This document shows, one piece after another, positions 44,077 to 57,900 of a DNA stretch of 64,000 nt (positions are counted from its first letter, which is position 1; each line of letters starts with the position of its first letter). This DNA comes from Piper betle (Eukaryota; Streptophyta; Magnoliopsida; Piperales; Piperaceae), in the NCBI GenBank assembly GCA_033002965.1, contig JAURVB010010298.1, positions 1 to 64,000 of the forward strand, given 5' to 3'. Made by a program: the position numbers and the translations under genes. The notes under the pieces were generated by a model. That model was not told the DNA's origin. It worked only from the letters and a program-made list of their open reading frames with translations, and searched no databases.

Positions 44077-46671
44077 TGTAACCAAACTGGAAAACCTACC
44101 TGCAAATGAACTGTTCGCTAACCTACTTGATTCGATTAAGCCGACCCGGATCTAACCTTGTTGTCTCAAGATGGTGATGCAAACATATAATGCATAAATG
44201 AGATGCTGAGGCGCTAATATTTTCCTAAATGTAATGCTATGATATATATATACATATAATGATAAAAATATAAAACATTATCAAAACATTTTTCTTTTCT
44301 CACACAATCACATCATATTTATCTTTATGTTACTGCGTCAGGTCTCGATCCCATTTGTTCATCTTGTGATCTACTTATAATAGCTACCATTCACAGTTTA
44401 TTTCATAGTTTCACACAACAATTTCTTCAACAACACATTATAGTATTTACTTCACAATTATTCATAATAGTTCATCACACCACAATTTCCATTCCATTCG
44501 GTAGGTACATGTGTGCATGGTACATCGGTGCTCATCTGCAGTCTTGACAACACTCAATCATCCAAATTCTTACCTACATATATAATACAAAAATGTGTGT
44601 AATGAGTGTTATTGGTCCAGAAATAACTAATAATCAAACTGACAACTCTCCTGTAAAATAAAATCATTAATAAACTTCTCCATAGAATCTTTCATAAGGG
44701 TGCTAATTAGGAGCCGTCGGCCTTGCTCGATCGCATCCCATTCTGACTCATTTTTTAACTATTCCTCTACATCCTCCATATCGCTCCTGGCTATGATCAC
44801 AGAGGCTGAGTACACTCAGGTATGGGCCTTCAATACCTTTTGAATCTACAAGTCTAAACATACACTACATTGCAGTACCTGTAACCGTCCACACTTCTCT
44901 GGGTTTGAGGAACTCAAAGGTGGAGCTTGTTAGGATCCCTCGGGAATGGAACGACCTGCTCAACAATCTAGAGCCCGCCTTGCAGTTCATGTGAGTTGAC
45001 TTTCCTTTGTCTCACATCTCACTGGAAAACACAGATAAAACTATATGTACATAGGTCTGGGTAGGGATTTTTGCATTGTAGGCCTGAAGGCATCATGATT
45101 TGGATTAAGTTTTAAAAAACAAACTTGAGGGATCTCATCTTTGAGGGTTATTAATTCATATAACTAAATGGCCCGTGTGGAGTGGGATTGGATAAATCCG
45201 CCACTTGACACATCACATACCTATTAAAACAAATCATGATAGAGTGAAGGAGTCAAACCAGAAGCTAGTCCTAAACAAACCTGGTAGAAGCTTCAATCGT
45301 GTCCACATGCTTAGGCTGTGATCTCCTACTACGTACCTGCACATCAAAACTAATAGCTAACACCCTTTATGATCCATTTACACATCCTATATCACACTCA
45401 CATCAAGTCACATCTTGATCAACTAACTAAGAGCATCATTAATTAGAAAATTATACTTAATTTATCTAATTAGGTTATTAATATTTATTCAACACAATTC
45501 AAATCATGCAAATTTATTTTATTTATAATCAAAATAATTACTATGTCAATCAATCAAATCCTAGCATGGTGTGTTAATAATTATCAATTTTAATTAATTA
45601 GTTCATAACTAATTATACCTCGTGTCATCAACAATTGACGTTGACTACCGTTTGTTGCATGGTTCTAGACACGAATTTAGCACCCGATGTCATCTAAAGT
45701 TTGATAGGGTTTAGCTGAACAAATTTGGCGAGGCAATTGGGGCTATGGCACTTTTTGGTTTTCCAGCGACTTTGAGGTGATTTTCTGGCAATTTTGAGGT
45801 GTCGTTTTCAGCGAGGCGATCGGGGCTATGGGTTGGCACTGGCTCGAGGAGCTTGAGCCGACTATGGTTGTGGTGAGGGTGGTAGTGGCAGTGAGTCGGC
45901 CGGGGTCGGTCGGCTTGTCCGTCAGCCCTTGGCAGCGGTGCTCGGTGTGGGGGAAATCTTCCTGGGTCGAAGAGGGAGGGTGTCAGTGGTACAGCGGCAG
46001 TAGAGTGGGGTGGCCAATGGTAGAATGGTGTTGGCGATCATGGTGGGAGGGGGCGGTGTTGGGGTATCGTGGAGGTCCAACCGAAAAGTGGGGCAAAGGC
46101 TCAATGATGGCCCAACAAAGGTCAGTGGCATTGATTGGCAATGGCGTGGCAGCTGAAGGAGGTGCCGGCGATGTGAATCAAGGTGGCATCGGGCAGCGAC
46201 CAGTGAAGAGGAGAAAGTTATCAGGGAGGGTCTGGTGGCAATTTCATGCATATAAATTAACTCTATGCTGATGAGAGTTAAAAATAATAACTAACTTCTA
46301 ATAAATTCCAAAACATCAAGAAAAAAATGAAAAAATTCCATAAAAGTTAATACACCCCCATAATATCAAAATGTCATGTTTTATAACTAATAACCCATCG
46401 AAACTGCATTATAATGCATCCTAATGCGTTATTCAGCCTAAAAATAATTTTAAAATCAAACACATAACAAAAATAGCTGCATAGTATCATATACTCTGAT
46501 AACTCATTTCTCATCATTTTTTTGACATTATTATAATATATTCGGGTACACCTAACCCTCTTCCTCATAACCCATAGTTGGCCTTTGCTTAGCATGCGGG
46601 TCATAAAATTGACTCAACACAAACCAACTGGTTTGCTAAAGTAAAACTTTGACTCGAGTCAAGAGTTTTAC
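44077..46671 (-). mobile_element. 3' LTR of a minus-strand Gypsy element
   Basis: 2595 bp. Read on the minus strand it starts TGTAAAACTCTTGACTCGAG at 46671 and ends GGTTACA at 44077. Immediately upstream on that strand is the purine tract CTAAGGAGGGAAGG (46673-46686), the expected second-strand primer site, so this is the 3' LTR of the pol remnant at 46.7-50 kb. The open frame at 45828-46271 is the GC-rich LTR block. Confidence 0.88.
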
Positions 46672-49600
46672 AACCTTCCCTCCTTAGAAAAATGTTATCT
46701 GTGAATCCAAGGACGTTTCAAATGCATCCATAATTTGAATGAGCAAAGTCTCAACTATAGTACTTGGTCTGAAGCTTGTTGGTCAAATATCTCTCGGTAT
46801 CTCTTCCTCATCTCATCTTCACGTGCTCATGTGTATTCTTCCTTGTCAAGTCCATTGCACTCGTACTAGTAGAACTTTTTTCTTCGAAGAATCTTTATTC
46901 GGTGATCCACAATCTTGACTAAATTGTTTAGATATGTCAGGTCTGGTTGCATGTCTATCTCTTTGCAACGGACAACATGAGAGTAGTCTAGATGGTTCAC
47001 CTTTAGCAATGAAACATGGAAGACATCATATAGAACTGATAGATGAGGCAGCAATGCTAGCCTGTAAACCACTGGTTCAATACGCTCAATCATATCAAAT
47101 GGTTTGATATATTGCGGAGTGAGTTTTCCACTCGTCCCGAATCTCATATTTCCTTTAGTCGGAGAGACCTTTAGGAGAAAGTGATCTCCTAAAGTGAAAT
47201 TAACCTCACGTCTGTGTTGATCGGCATAACTTTTTATCTGTCCTGACTGACTTCATTTTCTTCCTGATTCGCATTACTACTTCCTATATTTGCTGGATCA
47301 TTTTTGGCCCAACTACTATTGGTTCGCTGCCTAGTACCCAATATACTGGGGATTGACATGATCTACCGTATAGTGCCTCAAATGACTCCATTCCAATTGC
47401 GTCATGATAACTGTAAAACCCTGAAAAAAATAATTAGGTTATTTTATTTAGGGTTTTGTAAATCTTAAAATGAACCATAAATAATATTTAATTAAATTAA
47501 TTCTTAAGAATTAATATCACAAATTATCAATTATAACCTTTAGAGTATCTGTACAAAGGTTTTAAATACGTTTATTTATTAAATTTTTGGGATTGGGACC
47601 CATTCGCATTAATTCGATAGTCAATTTTTTTGACTTTTTGTTATCACACAATTGCTATAATTATAAGTGATTACGTTCTTTTTTATAAAATTTAATGTAG
47701 TGACTTCTTGAATTCCACACATATTAATAAAGTTTAATATAGTGACTTCTTGAATTCTACATATATTTTTCTATATAAAGGAGAATTCTATTGATGTTAA
47801 ATGAAACATCCTCTGGATAGTTTGTGAGCACATTTGGCTCACAAAGGGAAAACTTTAAAGAAATTTCATTCATATTAGGATGACATGTTGTATTTGTGGG
47901 TTCCTCATCAAAATTTCAGGTTTTATAATTACTCGAAATGTTATATGTTCCTATTTGGGAGTCTTGGTCCGCTTGAGCCTACATTCGACCACTATGCACC
48001 AAGTGCAACCGGGGTTAAAGAATTGACTCTGTCTGATACAAGGTAGCACTCTTAAATTCTTTGAAAGATTAAATACCTGCCCCTATGCCCCAAGGGGTGA
48101 TAGGGCACAATGGTGCAAGACGGCTCATTATGCACTTGTAATACTCAGAAGGTGAGTCAATTACAAATATTGGTAACTACAGGCCAAGGGCCATGTAGCA
48201 TGTGTGGGCATACATGCGATTGTAGCTGGATGGGTGGCCACCCTCCCCACATATTAAGAGCTTAACATAGGCTCATAATCACTAAAAATCTAACTAATGA
48301 TGTTGGGGAATATATTAATTTTTCTTGTAATTATATGACTTAGTGCTTTTATCACTAATGTAGAATTGCCCCCGCAAGTATGAGCATGAAGGATGGGTAG
48401 AGTCGGGACAGCTGGAGGACTCTATTATTGAACTATTCTTTTTTCTAGATTCTTTGTATGGCAGCAGGATTTTGGTTCAGTTTATGGGGCTTAGATTATT
48501 CTGAGCATTTATTATATTATATTTTATTTCATGATTTTTTAAAAATCTTTATAATTAATAGGAAAATTAATTTATGAGACACTTAGTTTCATATAATAAC
48601 ACTTGGCTCATAGCTCGGAACGGTTGGGTCATTACAATAATTGCTGTTGTACGGGAACTCTACTAGAGGTAGATGCTCTTCCCAACTTCCTCCAAATTCC
48701 ACAATGCATGCTTGGAGCAAATCCTCTAGTATCTGTATAGTTCTCTCAATCTACCCATCTGTCTGAGGGTGAAAGGCTGTATTAAATCTTGACTTGGTAC
48801 CCATAGCTATTTGAAATGCTTTCCAAAATCGAGGTGTGAATCTCAGATGTTTGTCTGATATGATCTCCCGTGGCACTCTATGTAGTCGTACTATTTGATC
48901 TTTGTATAGCGTGGCCAAATTGGTTAGTGGGTAATCCATTCTGAATGGTATGAAGTGCACACTCTTCATGAGTCAATTTACTATGACCCACATCGTATCC
49001 TTCTAGTGAAGGGTACAAGGTAAACCAACTACAAAGTCGTATGCTATGCTCTCCCACTTCCACTATGGGGTTTCCAATGGCTGTAGTGTTTCACTTGTTG
49101 GCACACGAAACATTTGGTGACTGTGTCGTACACCTCTCTATTCATTCCTTTCCGTCAATAAGTTTGTCGGATATCATGCTACATCTTCACTCCACCTGGA
49201 TGCATTGAACATCTTGACGTGTGAGCTTTATGAAGAATCGTACTTTGAAGTCTGGGATGCTCTAGAACTTTTGGCACAAATAGTCGACTTCTCAGTCTAA
49301 TTAACCCATCTGCATCTTTGGCCAATTCTTGGTGTGTTCTCTATTCCAGCCACTGACTCAACTTCTTACTTGCCTTGTGTGCAACCCTGATCTATTCAAG
49401 CACACTTGGCTAAATGATTAGTCATGCCGTCATTCCAACCAACTGTCTCTAGCCTGTAGCATACTTAGTCAATGACACTGCTCCCAATCGTGCCGAGCCT
49501 CGTACTGCCTTCTTGTTCAAAGTATCTACTACCACATTTTCTTTGCTCTCACAGTATGCTATATTGTTCTCATAGCCTGATAGTAGCTCTAACCTTCTTT

Positions 49601-49990
49601 TCTGTCTGCTGTTCAAGTCCTTTTGCATGAAGATGTATTTCAGACTTTGTTGATCAGTCAAGAGTTTGAAAGACATCCCATACAAGTAATGTCTCCATAT
49701 TCTGAGTGCGAATATGATTACTGCGAGCTCTAAGTTGTGTGTGGGATAGTTATGCTCATGCACCTTGAGCTGACAAGATGCATAGGGTATAACCTTATCG
49801 TTCCATATCAAAATACAACCTAGACCAATGCCTGAGGCATTTGTGTAAACTACAATATCTTCATGTCCTTCTGGTAATATGAGGATAGATGCCAAAGTCA
49901 ACCTCTCCTTCAGTGTCCTAAAACTCTACTCACATTCTTCTGTCAATCTAAATCGCTCCTTCTTCATAGTCAGTTATGTAAGAGGGGATT
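46672..49990 (-). pseudogene. Ty3/Gypsy chromovirus (Del/Tekay-like) pol pseudogene
   Basis: On the minus strand, from 49990 down, RNase H comes first (about 49960-49449), with VYTNASGIGLGCILI, LELAVIIFALRIWRHYLYGM and LLTDQQSLKYIF. Next is the integrase zinc finger (about 49215-49090), with HPGGVKM and KCFVCQQVKH. The integrase core (48969-48751) shows SVHFIPFRMDY, IISDKHLRF and NTAFHPQTDG. It continues EFPYNSNY, then the 47412-48636 insertion, then MESFEALYGRSCQSPVYW. The C-terminal GPVAYRLALP-like segment (47147-46866) follows, then a chromodomain tail REDEMRKRYREIFD (about 46842-46782). The last identifies a chromovirus. Stops and frameshifts are many. Reverse transcriptase, protease and gag are missing because sequence beyond 49990 switches to unrelated LTR DNA. 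Confidence 0.9.
47412..48636 (+). mobile_element. Short solo LTR inside the Gypsy integrase
   Basis: 1225 bp, TGTAAAACCCTG ... GGGTCATTACA, flanked by ATAAC (47407-47411) and ATAAT (48637-48641). Removing it restores the integrase frame EFPYNSNY-HDAIGMESFEALYG. It includes a segment at 47617-47880 that resembles the LTR of Copia element 2 (35840-36040) with a local duplication of AGTGACTTCTTGAATTC. It is therefore composite. Confidence 0.8.
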
Positions 49991-51396
49991 CTATGGAAGA
50001 GAAACCCTAAATGAAACGGGCACCACTAGCCCATTTGGCGATCGTCATGCCTGTTTGCCCTCATTCGCATTTGAGCGCCCACGTTGCACTTGCCCAGCTC
50101 GGATCCATGTTTGCGAGCTTGTGTCTATGCCCACATCCACCAATCTAGACCCATCCAGCTTGACTCGCCCGAGTTGACTTGATCTGACTTGATAAACTCG
50201 CCCTAGTTGACTCGTTAATTTTAATATGTTTTTCGACCGTTTTTGGTAATTCGAGACTCCTGTATGTTAATTTAGATGTATATTTACATTATTTGGTACA
50301 TTTTTATATTATGAACGTTTTATTTATTTATTTATTATTTATTTATTTCTTATTCATTATTGATTTATTTCTTGCTATTTATATGTTTGTTGTGTATGAT
50401 GCCTAAATATATGATCATTCATTATTAATTATGATGTATTTACATATTAATATTTTTCATGTTCATGTTTATCTTATTTAAATTAATTAATTGATTCATT
50501 ATTATTTATTTGCCCACTCATGTTACTATTAATTCATGTGTAGTCATACATTTGTATATTTGATATTTATATTCATATTATTAATTATTAATTGTTATTA
50601 ACTATTTATTTGTTTAACTCTGTAATAAATTATTAATTTATTTATTAATTTAATTAATTAATTAATTATTTGTTTACTAATTCGTGTATGTATTAATATT
50701 TACTAGCATTTAGTTGCAAAATGATTCCGTATTATTTTTAATAATAATATTATTATTTATTGATTGATTTATTATTTATTTATTTGTCAATTTTCTTTTA
50801 GATAAGTGAGTTTATTTAATTACTTATTACTTAAATGTTTATTTAATTAATATTTGTTATTTATTCACATATTTATTTTCACGCGTGTTTAGTTGTTATA
50901 TATTATTATTTTGTGTTGACTTATGTACCTATTATTTTATTTATTGTTCTTTTACTTATTTGGCATGTTTTTATTTATTATTTGCATGTGCCTCGATTTG
51001 CGTGTTGAGTCTTTAATTATGGATCTAGTTAGCATTGGTTTTTGATTGAGTTGATGTTATCGTTTATGAGAGGAGACACCACGATCACGCATCATATAGA
51101 GTTAGTTTTTGACTTAGCAGTGGGTTCCGATGTAGGTTTCGGACTCCAAGCTCGCCGTAAATGTGCCAATGCACTTAGAGCTTAGAGCACAAGTCAGTTA
51201 GGACTCTTTAAAAATTTATTGTTTATTCTATTGTGCATTTGGTTTCCAGACCGTAGAATGTAGTAAGTGGCTGTTTTATTGAATCCCACTTACCACGAGA
51301 CCATCAAGATGTATTTTTACTTTCGTGATTAATAACCCTTAAGAATAAGATCTCTCGTGTCATTTTCGAACTTAGCTCCACCTCACGTTGCCTTTG
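49991..51396 (+). mobile_element. Truncated Gypsy LTR fragment
   Basis: Plus-orientation middle and 3' portions of the LTR family: the TTTTTGGTAATTCGAGAC box, the TTTATTTATT-rich tract (50320-50960) and the ATCATATAGAG region. Both ends are cut: at the left by a junction with the Gypsy pol remnant, at the right by the LTR beginning at 51397. Confidence 0.75.
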
Positions 51397-52139
51397 TGTA
51401 ACACCCCACTTTTTGGCCTGAGAGCAGACCAAAGTACTATGTTATAATTTAGAAAACTACTTATTAGACTTCTCTCGTACAAACTTTACAGAAATGGATC
51501 TCAACCCTTTAGAAGGTAGGCAACCTTATAGCATTTCATCACATATGCATCCTGATTGATACTAACATAAAGAGGCTATTAAAATTAAGGATCATATATA
51601 ATCACCCCTAGTCACAACAGAGGCAGGAGAGTGGTGACTTTAAAAATGCTGATGATCATTCTCAATAATAGAAGAGGTGCACCCCCACTACAATTTTGAG
51701 GTTGCATGTTGTGGCATGAAGCTTTTCTTACTACTTAGTTCAAGTGATTCGTTATATTTCTTAATTTCTTACATGCGGATGAATGTGGAGAATTTAAACA
51801 ATGGCCGTGGTTACCTGTTCCACATACCCGACATATGTGAAAATTATAAAACAATTAAACATTACATCATCGGATGCTAGGGCATCAAACCCTAACACCT
51901 GTAACATACTACATCTCAATTTCATACCAACTCGGTAATTAACAAAAACACAACATGAAATTCCCTGCCACGAGCCGTTTGATCAGATCCGCCTACGCCG
52001 ATCAAAAAGACTAAACACCTACGTATATTAGAGAAAAACATTAGCAATCAAAGAATTGATTAGTGGTCCTGTAGAGACTAGGAATATAGCATTACTAGCC
52101 AATGGGTGTCTAAATACCCATGAAAAAGTTGTAGAAACT
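51397..52139 (-). mobile_element. Minus-strand Gypsy LTR, part 1 (continues at 61465-61811)
   Basis: Begins TGTAACACCCC, the inverse of an LTR 3' end. It is interrupted at AAACT (52135-52139) by the 9.3-kb element and continues at 61465 with the expected LTR sequence (ATCATACATGG ... TTATATAATATACTC). It is cut again at 61811. The TATTAGAGAAAAACATTAGC region parallels 14370-14400 in the inner LTR of FB-2. Confidence 0.75.
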
Positions 52140-54924
52140 TGTGAAAACCCCATATTCGGGTTAAGGTTTTACCCGATTTATGTTTTGCCCTATTCGGGTT
52201 AGTATCGAGTCGGTTTGACGGAACTTGATCGAGAACAATTTTAAGAATATAAGTGTGAGGCCTAGATGGCCATATGAGAATGTTATGGAGGTTGAGTGTA
52301 CTTGACATGCATATGATTGTTTCAGTTACAATAAAGTAGAGCATGAGATATCCATGTATACATGAAGTGTAAATATGATTTTTATAAGTTAGCCAGGATT
52401 TTAGTCCTAGATCTAAGCCATTGCAACGTTTAGCATCCGTTTGGGATTTTTTGGGTATTTCATTTGCATACAACATAGGAATTTTGGACCATCAGATTGT
52501 ACGCATGGGCCCAGCTTGATTGCGTTTAGGGTTTTGAGGTCCATTTACCCTTCTTTCCTCGATTCCTTCCTATAGAGTCAATTTGAGGACTCGAGTCAAT
52601 TACAAGTTCCAACGGTCTTGATCCAAACTTTCCGTCCATAAATATAGTGTATGTGCCTATAGGTGGGCCTCACTAGACCACGAGTTGTTAGATGTCCCGA
52701 TGATGCCACGTGGCAAAATCTGATCCATCCACTCAACCCTAACTTCCTATATAGTTTTTTTGGTTTTCTCCCATTTCCACTATTTACACCCTCATCTCGC
52801 TGTCGTTGACTCTCCGCATTGACCTCGGCCACCGTATTGATACGGCCATGACCATCTCACGGCCGGCCACCAGTCTATACCCACCATTGCCATAGTAGCC
52901 GCCGGGCGACGAGTGTTTTCAAGTTTTTTCTGCCGGTGCCGCCACCCTTACGGGCCAATTTTCGGCTATGGCGAGCTGCCTCTGACCAGCCCGATGACCC
53001 AGGCAAGTTCATCTTGCCTAGATCTACATTTTGAGACAACCCAAGACAACCGCTGTGGCCGTGATCGCAGCAGATGACGTCGCCGCAACCGGCAACGATC
53101 CACCCCTTTACTGGCCAGCCAGTGGCGGGACTCTATCTGACAACACCACTAGTAGCTCTGCCATTACCTCCTCTGTCGATCCCCACCGACGGCGACACCA
53201 GCTATGCTGCCGTCAGCGTTCTCCAGCGATGGGCATCGCCACCCTGTGTCCAGCCTGTTTGCCAATTTGTGGTCCGCCTACCGGCGACCACATCCGCCTA
53301 CCCGAGTTCATGTCCACATGATCGTGCCCTAGTTGCTAGTCTGAGTTTGCTTGTCCTGTTCATGTCCGCTCAGCCAACCCAACCCATTTTCTAGCCCGGG
53401 TTGGTCCAGCCTTTTTGGTTTGGTCTGGTTCAGCTTTGTTCTGTCCAGTTCAGCTCATTTTTTTTGTCTGTTCTTGCACCGTTTTCGGTAATTCCAGATA
53501 TTCTATATTAGTTTAGATGCATATTCATAAGATTTAGGATGTTTTGATGTTATGATTATTTTTATTCTTTATTTATTTATTGATTTATTTATTTGTTCAT
53601 TATTGCTTATTTTTTTATTTACACATTTATTTTATATGATTAATGTTTATAAGATTATTTGTTATAATTAATATTATATTTACATATTAATATTAATCTT
53701 ATTTTATGTTTATTAAATTATTTATTTTCTCGTTGCGTGTATGTTATTATTTAATTGTATTTAGTTACATATTCTGTAATGATGACTATGATATTATTAT
53801 TATTCATGATGAATTAAAATTAATTAATTAATTAATTAATTATGTATATATATATATATATATATATTTGTAGAATGATTATGTATTTATTTATTTAATT
53901 GGTTGTGTGATTACTAACACAAGTAAATATAATATTTACTCGTGTTTAGCTATTGATTCTTATAGTATATGATTATGATAACGTAAATAGTATATGATAT
54001 TATTATTTTATGATTAGAGTATTGATTGTTTTTATGCATTTATTTTCTATCTATTTATACTGATTGTCAAGTTTAATCGTGTTTTATACCTAGGATGGCA
54101 TTAGTGGCATTTTATTGCATCCCTCCGATGTAGGGCAATTTAGCTGTATTTTCTACACATGTTTAATAAAACTATAAAAATGAGATCCCTTGTTGGTTTT
54201 TGAACTTAAGCTCCAGAAATTTTTGATATAAGCCTCTTTCATAAGCTTATTATGTAAGTACGTGCATTTTTACGGATTTCATGAATAAGAGAGTGAGCGG
54301 TATAGAAATATGTATGAATTGCACTATTACTCCTTTAAACCATGAGGTAGTGCGGTGTATGATGGTATAGCGTAATGCAACGCATTTCCGGATTATGTGG
54401 CACTAACATAAGTGATACTTTTGCCATTTGAGTATTGTGGCGGGTGATATAGAAGGTGTGAGGGCATAAGCGTTGTATGTATGTATGAATATGATTATGA
54501 GCTGCGTATGCGACCTGGCAATTGCTTAAGTATGTTTGCTTACCGCCCGTGTGTGACTCTCTTGAAGTTTCATAAGTTTTCATGGGTAATAGAATACCAA
54601 TTTTCCAGTTTCTATTAGTTATTTTTCGGATCGAGTAACATTCGTTACTAACATTTTTCATATAGTATATGTAGGTCTTGCAAATCATGAGTCGACTTTG
54701 GCGAGAGGACAAATAAATGCTACAGACACTTGAGCTTAGCCCATTTATTTCTTTTCTTACTTTTATTTATGTTTGATGTGTTTGATGCATATTTAACCAT
54801 GTCTTCCATTCTCATGACACCAAGAAGGTTGTTTCGATCTATTTCATCGATTGAGTCGTACCAATTGGCTCAATCGTAACATTTCTGATTCAGTTCTTAG
54901 GTGAGCCGAAAACTGGGTGTGACA
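52140..54924 (+). repeat. 5' LTR of the 9.3-kb element
   Basis: Carries a GC-rich block (52800-53340), a TTTATTTATT-rich tract with a (TA)n run (53560-53870) and a degenerate TATA region near 54246. Open frames in the GC block are not gene candidates. Confidence 0.88.
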
Positions 54925-54927
54925 AAT

Positions 54928-54943
54928 TGGTATCAGATGCCAT
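54928..54943 (+). other. Primer binding site
   Basis: TGGTATCAGATGCC lies three bases inside the 5' LTR end. It matches the plant initiator-tRNA-Met primer site TGGTATCAGAGCC with an extra T. Confidence 0.85.
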
Positions 54944-57900
54944 GTCTTGGTCAATTGAGATGAAAGACTTTTGTTTTGAGCCAAGTGTGTGAAGTTGTCC
55001 TTAGCCAAGCTGATAGGTATTTCTTTTGTATTTTCTTAGTGTTTCAAATTTTTGTTCAATCTAACCTGAGCAATGCACACTTCAGCGTTAATAGAGGAGT
55101 TATGAGATGGATATGAGATTATAATTTCAGTAGATGCAGCATGGATAGCACAGGATGTCATGATATGGTTAGAGATACACCTTGTCTTTTTAGGTGCTAG
55201 AGATTTGAATGACTAATACTGTTGACATGTTAAGTTAACAGAGATTGAATTGGATGGTGATCGGGAGTACCTAAAATTTGGCGACCAGACTGGTGCACTT
55301 GCCTGTCTTTTGCATGTCACCACATTAGAGTCCTTCCTTGGGACATTGTGTATATTGTGAGACAGAGTTATAAGAAATAACACAAGTAGGGAGCTTGGAG
55401 TAAGAATATATTCATGTAGTTATGTGACACATGAGCTGAGACCTTGAGTGGCTTACACAGATCAATTGGACATAGTTTGAGGCCTACTTTGGAGAACTTG
55501 GACCATTAAACAAATCCCTGTGGACGAAGGATGGGGTTATGACAGTGGAGCCACTATGGTACTTGGAGCATAGATGAGAGTTTAGACAAATGACTTGAGA
55601 TGGACCACTTCGAGGAGATAGCAGTGGGTGAGGAAGAGTAGCGAGGTGGATCTACAGATCCGGACACATCACTGCCTCCAACCTCTTCCTCTGGTGTATG
55701 TCTGTCTTAACTATATTATTGGTCACTCTTTAACAGACAGAGGCATGAACACATTGAGAATGAGTGAGATTACCTTTGACTGAGGATTTAGATGGTTAAC
55801 CAGATCTCACTTGATCTGCGAGGGCTAGATCAATGATGGCTATTGTGAACCAGCCAGTGTTTATAAGAGCAGTCACCACAGATTGTAGGAGATAGGTAAA
55901 GGCTCAGCATTGGATCACCATAGTACATGTCACCACTATGATCCAGACCCCTCTGGATCAAACGTACATGGTTAGATAACTTGAGCCGAGTTGATAGCAG
56001 CTACCTCTAAGGAGATAGACACATGGAGATAAACATGCGAGAGACAATAATGGGTTCACAACATACATGATCCGGATCAGACTTCAGCACCTTGATAGCA
56101 CAACCTTCGTTCGAGTAGCACAACTGTAGTCCGTGATGTACGACCATTGTCCGAGTTGCCCAACCACCATCCCAGTTGCATAACCACCGTCCGAGTTTCA
56201 CAACCACCACCCAAGTAGCACAACCACCGTCCGAGTAGCGCTACTACCGGCTGAGTAGCACAACCACTGACCGTGATGCACTACCACTGATTGAGTGTAC
56301 ACTATTGGTGACCGTGATGCACTACCACTATTGCTATCCGTGATACACAACGATCATTTGTATATTGCACTATCGCCGATCGAGTGAGTAGTTGTAGTGA
56401 AAGTAAGGGCCAAGTAGTTACCTCACCCTATAGGAGGATAACTATTTGAGGATTTTCGTAGCTTTGAATGGAGACCACATGTCACAATATTCAGAGGATG
56501 ATTGGGTTAGAGATTAAGGACAAGAGTTAGGTGCACTAGAATTATTTAGATGGATGGCACATGATTGACTTCACCAGCCATCTTGCATACCATTGCCTTG
56601 ACATGACATCCTTAGGTTAGATGTGTATTGCAAGATAGTCTTAGTGAAGTGTTATGGGGATCATCAGACAATTTTAGTGAGTCTTCTAGGGATGCGTATG
56701 AATAGAGGATGAGAACAAGCCAGTATGATATCCAGATAGGATGGCCAAACTAGTCAGATTGTTCAGTCATCATGATAGGAGATGTATGAGTTATAGCTAG
56801 GGTATATAGATCATGTAGATGGTCAGACATGCAGTGTGACCCACAACCAGGGTTCTACAAATCAGATGGTTAGCAAATGATCAGATATGCGGTTTAACTC
56901 ATTTAGAATTTGGCCTACCCAAATGGAGATAATTAACGCGTATTAGAATTTTGGCATAGATGATGGGTTTAGTGAGGGAGCATTCATTAGGGAGACAAAG
57001 TTTTCCTTGTTCTTTGCCAGCACGATTAGGTCCTTACCTTGAGACACAGGATTTAGCCTTTACCTCAGATATAGGAGGTACCTTCGTGGTACTGTTTAGG
57101 ACTTATAGTGCAGGTAGCCGATAATAGACCCGTCCGGAGGAGACAACTACAACCAAGCTTGTTAGCGATGCAGATTGGGACTTCAGTCAGATCAAATCAT
57201 GTTGACTAGATAGAGGGTTATTAGTGTATGCTCATCTTAACTGACAGCTTTGTATGATAGTCTACCACAACAGTAGTAGTCATGTGAGTCCAAATTAGTG
57301 CTACAAATCGGTACGAGACGGTAGGTCACACACCACTGAAGAGTTGATGAGACACGTGTCAAACCTCATTATGAGTCCCCGCAGACTTGAGTAGAGATAG
57401 TGGTTCTTTGGGTCGTCTGAACCCAATTCATTTAGAAGTGTGTGACTAGTACGGTATCGAGAAATACATGCCTATTGTTAGTTAATTAAACTAGAGCCAC
57501 TTAGGAGCTGCCTCTGAGACTCGTTGTTGATTAGCTGTTCTATAGGCTGGCCACCTATGGCGGAGTCCAATAATGATGATCTTAGAGACATGTCCATGAA
57601 CCCACCCATATTTTTAAGTCCTATACGGAGTTGTTCTATTAGCCTTATGACTCAGATGGAGACCCTTATTACATACCTATTAAGATTTTCTCAAATCAGT
57701 ATACTCTCTAAGCACCCCTGATGTCAGACTATGTGAGGATGAGACACTTCATAGTTAGAGTCCTAGAGTAGTGTGACTAGTTTTCTACGAGGATCTAGTC
57801 TCTTTTCATGTGGCTAGAGATCTCAGACAGAGCCGAGCCTCTACTTGAGTTTTTTCACACTCACCCTTTCAGGTATATCAGTACTACCATCAGTTTACCA

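Noticed and set aside
45828..46271. 147-codon plus-strand frame
   Set aside because: Antisense to the GC block of the minus-strand Gypsy LTR. Not conserved as a frame in sister LTRs.
56100..56420. CRISPR-like repeat array
   Set aside because: Units are contiguous and degenerate with no spacers, inside a plant LTR element.
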